A stretch of 8,684 bases of DNA, taken from Acidobacteriota bacterium. Lineage in GTDB: Bacteria > Acidobacteriota > HRBIN11. The translations under genes were made by a program, and so were the position numbers. The stretch is from contig JANXAA010000074.1 in NCBI GenBank assembly GCA_025061865.1, forward strand, positions 1 through 8,684. Direction: 5' to 3'. Positions 5,318 through 8,684 of the stretch are shown here, piece after piece (within the stretch, counting starts at the first letter, position 1; every line of letters starts with the position of its first letter). A model generated the notes under the pieces. The model was given only the letters and a program-made list of their open reading frames with translations, was not told where the DNA came from and did not search any database.

Positions 5318-6370
5318 TCATCCCTGCCGCAGGGCCAACCCGACGACGACGGCCAGGGCCGGACGTTGCTCTTCTAAGAACTCGGGGTCGACGGCCGAGG
5401 TGTCCAACATGCGCGTGGGGTCCATCAATTCGGTCGGCGCCCCGATAGTCTGCTGGACGAACTCCTTGAAGCCCGGCGTCAGGGCCCCGCCCCCGCTCAG
5501 GAGGACTCGACGAATTTCGACATCCTGAAAATTTTGCTTAAAAAATCGCATCGTTTTAGTGATTTCCCGTCCAAAGTCCTGAAAGATCTGCTGAAAGTAG
5601 GGTCGGATCTGCTCCATCCGGAGTTCGTAACGGCCTCGCTTGGCCAGTTCCGCCTGATCGTATGTCAGGTTGAACTCGGCCCGGACTAGTTCCGTCAGCG
5701 AACGCATCCCGACCATGGCGTCCCGGACGAACAACGGCTCGGTTCCCTGCACGATGTTCATGTTCATCTTAGTCGCCCCCACGTTCAGGAGGGCGATGAC
5801 CGTCCGGGACCGAGCCAAATCGGGATAGTTAAACTCGTAGGCATTCTGGACCGCAAAGGCGTCGATGTCTAGGACGACGGGCTCGACCCGAGCTTGGTGG
5901 AGGGTATCCAAGTACATCTGCGCAAAGTCCTTCTTTAGGGCCACGAGGACGGCTTGCACCTGCCCGGCGGTGCCGGCCGACTCTAAGATATGATAGTCAA
6001 TCAAGACTTCCTCGCGGGAAAAGGGCAGGTACTGTTCGGCTTCCCACAGGATAGACTCATGGAGTTCGGTCCGGTCGGCTGTCGCCGGGACGGTCACCCG
6101 CTTGACGAAGACGGCACTCCCGGACACAGAAAAGGCGACCCGGCGGCTTCGAATCAGGGCTTGGTCCATGAGCTTTCGGATGGCGTCAGCGACCGCCGGG
6201 GGGTCGATGACCTGGCCCTCGACGATGGCTTCGGGCGATAGGGGGACTAAACCCAGATTCTCGATGGCATAGCTTCCCCGTTTCTTTTCCGTTAAGCTCA
6301 TTACCTTCACCGAGCTGGAGCCGACGTCCAGGCCGACCAGGAAGCCCCGTCGCTTGCCCAATGCCACCAT
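5318..6370 (-). CDS. pilM: Type IV pilus assembly protein PilM (actin-like ATPase fold)
   Basis: PilM is a cytoplasmic actin/FtsA-like protein that binds the N-terminal peptide of PilN and couples the pilus motor to the membrane complex. The protein has 350 residues, the normal family length. The nucleotide-binding signatures are intact: LVGLDVGSSSVKVM (11-24, phosphate 1), ALLNVGATKMNMNIV (193-207, phosphate 2) and VLLSGGGALTPGF (289-301, adenosine). The family segment WEAEQYLPFSREEVLIDYHIL (109-129) is also present. The ATG at 6370 has GGAG 7 nt upstream. It is the first gene of the pil set and follows the amidase by 63 nt, with a possible promoter between them. Confidence 0.96.
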   Translation of the reverse strand: MVALGKRRGFLVGLDVGSSSVKVMSLTEKKRGSYAIENLGLVPLSPEAIVEGQVIDPPAVADAIRKLMDQALIRSRRVAFSVSGSAVFVKRVTVPATADRTELHESILWEAEQYLPFSREEVLIDYHILESAGTAGQVQAVLVALKKDFAQMYLDTLHQARVEPVVLDIDAFAVQNAYEFNYPDLARSRTVIALLNVGATKMNMNIVQGTEPLFVRDAMVGMRSLTELVRAEFNLTYDQAELAKRGRYELRMEQIRPYFQQIFQDFGREITKTMRFFKQNFQDVEIRRVLLSGGGALTPGFKEFVQQTIGAPTELMDPTRMLDTSAVDPEFLEEQRPALAVVVGLALRQG

Positions 6371-6407
6371 TCCACGCTCCTATGCCTTCAAACTCTATCG
6401 AGGAAAC

Positions 6408-6437
6408 ACTGTAAACAAAAAAGTCCAGAAAAGTCAA
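6408..6437 (-). promoter_or_regulatory. Possible sigma-70-type promoter for the pilMNOQ genes
   Basis: In the AT-rich gap between the amidase and pilM, the minus strand has TTGACT (6437-6432), an 18-nt spacer and TACAGT (6413-6408), each matching most of the -35 and -10 consensus. The -35 overlaps the amidase stop codon. Transcription would start about 30 nt before the pilM ATG. The gap is the most AT-rich stretch between these genes, but the match is imperfect and untested. Confidence 0.3.
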
Positions 6438-8314
6438 GTATCGGAGGGTCGGGCCAAGCGGGCCAAGCTTCCCTGCGCCTCCAGATAGGCCGCCAGACCC
6501 TCCAGGAGGCCCTGGACGACCCGCTCCTGGAAAGCCGGGTCGGCCAACAGGCGGCCCTCCCGGTCGTGGGTCAAAAAGGCCGTCTCGACCAGGACGGCCG
6601 GCATCTGGGCCCCCATCAATACATAGAAGGGCGCTGACTTCACACCCAAGTCCCGGATTGGGTATCGCCGTCGAACCGAACGGACGAGGTGCTGTTGGAG
6701 GTATGCGGCCAGGTCCCGGGACTCCTCGACCTTCGTACTCTGGAGGATCAGGTGGACGAACTTACGAAGTTCATGGAGCTTGGCCGTCGAGACGGCGTTT
6801 TCCCGGGCGGCGACCTCCATTGCGTGGGGGTCCTGGGCCCAGTGCAGGTAGTAGGTTTCCACGCCGTGCAGACGGCCGTTGCGACTGGCATTGGCGTGGA
6901 TCGAGATGAACAGGTCGACGCCCTGGGAATTGGCCATCGCCGTACGTTCCTCCAGGGGGACAAAACGGTCGTCGTCTCGGGTCATCAAGACTTCGACGTT
7001 CCACCGTTGGAGGATCACCTCACGAAGGCGACGGGCAATGGCCAAGGTCACGTCTTTTTCTCGAAGGCCCCCGACGCCGATGGCGCCCGGGTCGTGACCC
7101 CCGTGGCCTGGGTCTAACATAATGCGGGCGACCTTCATGCCCAACTGGCGGGCGATGCTGTAAGTCCCGGAGCGATTCGCCCCCGGGACAGGGACCTCCC
7201 GAATCCCAGCGGCGTCTTCCGATCGGTCGGTCGGGGTAGACAGAGCCGGCGCCTCAGTCGGTCGGGTGGCCACTTCGGCCCGACTCTGGGCCTGACCGGC
7301 CGACTCCCAGAGGCCCTGGAAGATGTCGACGACGATCCGGTAGGGCGACTCCAGAATAAAGATCCGGTGCTGTTTAATGCGGTCGAAATCCAAGACGACC
7401 CGGGCCGTATCAGGCAGGTACTGACCCACGCGGACCTGTCGGAGGTGGGCATGCGTCGGGAGTTCCCAGCCTTGACCCCGAATCTGTCGGGACAGGACCG
7501 TCTGGTCGAGGTCGATATATAGGCGGTCGGGGTCCCGGAGGACACCTGTCCGGTAGGAGACGGCATCCGAGAGTTCCAGCACGATACGAGTATACTGAGG
7601 ACTCGTCCAGTAGCGGACACCTTGGAGGACGGAGGGGCCTCGAGCTCGGACGCTCTCCGGTCGAGTGGGGGGGTCTACCCGGGCGGACCGGGCCTGGGCG
7701 AGGAGGGACTTGTAGTCGGGAACTTTTTGACAACGGGTCTCCGAAAACAGGCGGGCACACTCCATCACGTAGGAAGCCCACTCCGGCAGGGATTGGGCCC
7801 GGTAGAGGGCGGCGACCCCCAGGAGGGCCTTCGGGCCCCAGGGGCTATGAGGGTATTCTGTAATGAGGAACTTGTAGCGGTCCACGGCCCGTCGCCAGTC
7901 CTCGTCTCGCGCCCCCGTCTGGAAGAGTCGGGCGTAAACCTCTGCTTCCATGTAAACGGCGTCGTCAGCCACGGCGTGGGTCGGATGCCGGTAGTAGACG
8001 GCCCGGAATTGGGCGGCCAGCCGCTCCCAGTGCCGTCGGTCGTAACGTTCGGGGCGGGCCTGCATGGTCCGATAGAGGGTCCGGGCTGACCGGTATAGGG
8101 CACCGGCCTCGGTCCCCGACCGGGACTTCCCAAAGAGTAGATGGCGAACAGCGAAGGGCGGGTCGTGAGCGGCGAGTAGCCGGTAGGTCCCTGACCCTTC
8201 GCGATTTGCCGTTCGCCCCGAAGTCGTCCCCCTTAGCGAGTCACCGACGATGAAGTAAGCTGTAAACCCAAGGGTGACGAGACACCACCGAATCCGACAA
8301 AGGCCTACGGTCAT
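6434..8314 (-). CDS. N-acetylmuramoyl-L-alanine amidase with TPR-like and AMIN domains
   Basis: This zinc enzyme cleaves the amide bond between N-acetylmuramic acid and the L-alanine of the peptide stem, acting in the periplasm. The protein has 626 residues from the ATG at 8314, which overlaps the recombinase stop as ATGA; a much longer frame upstream lies within the recombinase gene and is rejected. A hydrophobic anchor or signal (about 9-26) is followed by a helical TPR/outer-membrane-lipoprotein-like region (about 70-215), with AVYYRHPTHAVADDAVYMEA and YKFLITEYPHSPWGPKAL. An AMIN domain follows (about 228-334), then a linker, then Amidase_3 (about 396-613). The expected zinc ligands are present: His404 (DPGHGG), Glu419 (LREKD) and His473 (SIHAN), with catalytic Glu577 (VETAFLTH). 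It probably remodels peptidoglycan for division or envelope assembly. Residues about 34-58 are encoded by a repeat. Confidence 0.93.
   Translation of the reverse strand: MTVGLCRIRWCLVTLGFTAYFIVGDSLRGTTSGRTANREGSGTYRLLAAHDPPFAVRHLLFGKSRSGTEAGALYRSARTLYRTMQARPERYDRRHWERLAAQFRAVYYRHPTHAVADDAVYMEAEVYARLFQTGARDEDWRRAVDRYKFLITEYPHSPWGPKALLGVAALYRAQSLPEWASYVMECARLFSETRCQKVPDYKSLLAQARSARVDPPTRPESVRARGPSVLQGVRYWTSPQYTRIVLELSDAVSYRTGVLRDPDRLYIDLDQTVLSRQIRGQGWELPTHAHLRQVRVGQYLPDTARVVLDFDRIKQHRIFILESPYRIVVDIFQGLWESAGQAQSRAEVATRPTEAPALSTPTDRSEDAAGIREVPVPGANRSGTYSIARQLGMKVARIMLDPGHGGHDPGAIGVGGLREKDVTLAIARRLREVILQRWNVEVLMTRDDDRFVPLEERTAMANSQGVDLFISIHANASRNGRLHGVETYYLHWAQDPHAMEVAARENAVSTAKLHELRKFVHLILQSTKVEESRDLAAYLQQHLVRSVRRRYPIRDLGVKSAPFYVLMGAQMPAVLVETAFLTHDREGRLLADPAFQERVVQGLLEGLAAYLEAQGSLARLARPSDT
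8143..8217. repeat. GCGAA-armed imperfect inverted repeat (style B), inside the amidase gene
   Basis: GGCGAACAGCGAAGGG (8143-8158) faces an inverted arm at 8195-8217 that begins CCCTTCGCG and ends CCGTTCGCC. The outer 7 bp and inner 7 bp of the arms match, with extra bases between them on the right. The middle contains GGCGAGTAGC (8171-8180), also found at 3894-3903. It encodes about residues 34-58 of the amidase, between the membrane anchor and the TPR-like region, and keeps the frame open. Confidence 0.45.
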
Positions 8315-8684
8315 GCCTTTGGATGCGTCTCCCGATAGGTTTGCTCGATATGAGACCACTCGGGATGAGTATACCGCTGGGTCGTATGCAGGCGAGCGTG
8401 GCCCAGGAGTTCTTGGAGCGTCCGGAGGTCGACGCCAGCTTGAAGCAAGTGGGTCGCAAAGGTATGCCGGAGGAGGTGAGGATATAGCCGCCGAAGCAGG
8501 CCTGCTCGGATCTGGTAGTGCCGTAGTAAGTACCGGACCCCCCGGTCCGTCAAGGGCTGGCCCCGGCGATTGACCCACAGGAAACCATGAGGTCGGTCCG
8601 GAGTCACGTGGCAAGCCCGCTCGTCGAGATACCGGCCCAAGGGCATTTGAAGGACGAGCAAGACCGGGACGGACCGCTCCTTCC
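8311..8684 (-). CDS. Partial gene: C-terminal catalytic end of a XerC/XerD-type tyrosine recombinase
   Basis: The frame runs off the right edge, leaving 123 C-terminal residues. Tyrosine recombinases of this type cut and rejoin DNA through a covalent 3'-phosphotyrosine; XerC/XerD resolve chromosome dimers at dif. The fragment opens with KERSVPV, the beta-hairpin segment carrying the catalytic lysine region of Xer proteins. It then has HLLRHTFATHLL (His and Arg of the HxxR motif, fragment residues 69 and 72), LQELLGHARLHTTQRYTH (catalytic His95 and nucleophile Tyr104) and a short tail. The first catalytic Arg and the N-terminal DNA-binding domain lie outside the window. A leftward TTG or ATG within the fragment is not the true start, since the conserved frame continues to the edge. 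Its stop overlaps the amidase start by 4 nt, implying coupled translation. A house-keeping Xer is likely; a mobile-element integrase is not excluded. Confidence 0.88.
   Translation of the reverse strand, partial: KERSVPVLLVLQMPLGRYLDERACHVTPDRPHGFLWVNRRGQPLTDRGVRYLLRHYQIRAGLLRRLYPHLLRHTFATHLLQAGVDLRTLQELLGHARLHTTQRYTHPEWSHIEQTYRETHPKA

Noticed and set aside
8315..8614. Upstream extension of the amidase frame by 100 codons
   Set aside because: It lies wholly over the conserved catalytic end of the recombinase gene. The ATG at 8314 overlaps the recombinase stop and is followed directly by a signal/anchor helix.

Overview
The window carries one dense set of genes, all on the minus strand, from a GC-rich diderm (Gram-negative-type) bacterium. 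The diderm call rests on an outer-membrane PilQ secretin, two probable lipoproteins and a periplasmic cell-wall amidase. The gene order, the TPR-AMIN-Amidase_3 enzyme and the pair of unknown exported proteins after pilQ recall Acidobacteria, deltaproteobacteria or uncultured thermophilic lineages. That placement is only an inference.

In the direction of transcription (right to left) the genes are: the C-terminal end of a Xer-type tyrosine recombinase (8684-8311); an N-acetylmuramoyl-L-alanine amidase (8314-6434) overlapping it by 4 nt; a short AT-rich spacer with a possible promoter; pilM (6370-5318), pilN (5240-4650), pilO (4628-4005) and pilQ (3862-1307); an unrecognised probable lipoprotein (1293-643); a 254-nt spacer with inverted repeats; and the start of an Ig-like probable lipoprotein that runs off the left edge (388-1).

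PilM, PilN and PilO form the inner-membrane alignment complex of the type IV pilus, and PilQ is the outer-membrane pore through which the pilus passes. The usual pilP gene between pilO and pilQ is absent; a 142-nt gap with a GAAA-capped hairpin lies there instead. The AMIN domains in both the amidase and PilQ suggest that both proteins act at peptidoglycan. The two exported proteins after pilQ may be accessory envelope or pilus factors.

The most unusual signal lies in the non-coding and weakly constrained DNA. Short degenerate repeats of three styles (TTCGAAATCCGAAT; GCGAA-armed inverted repeats; GGGTCCC/GGTGCC modules) occupy intergenic gaps and also lie inside reading frames at tolerant sites: two N-termini, a post-anchor linker and the PilQ Pro-rich linker. 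No gene-free stretch exceeds 300 nt. I see no tRNA, rRNA, CRISPR array or intact insertion sequence.
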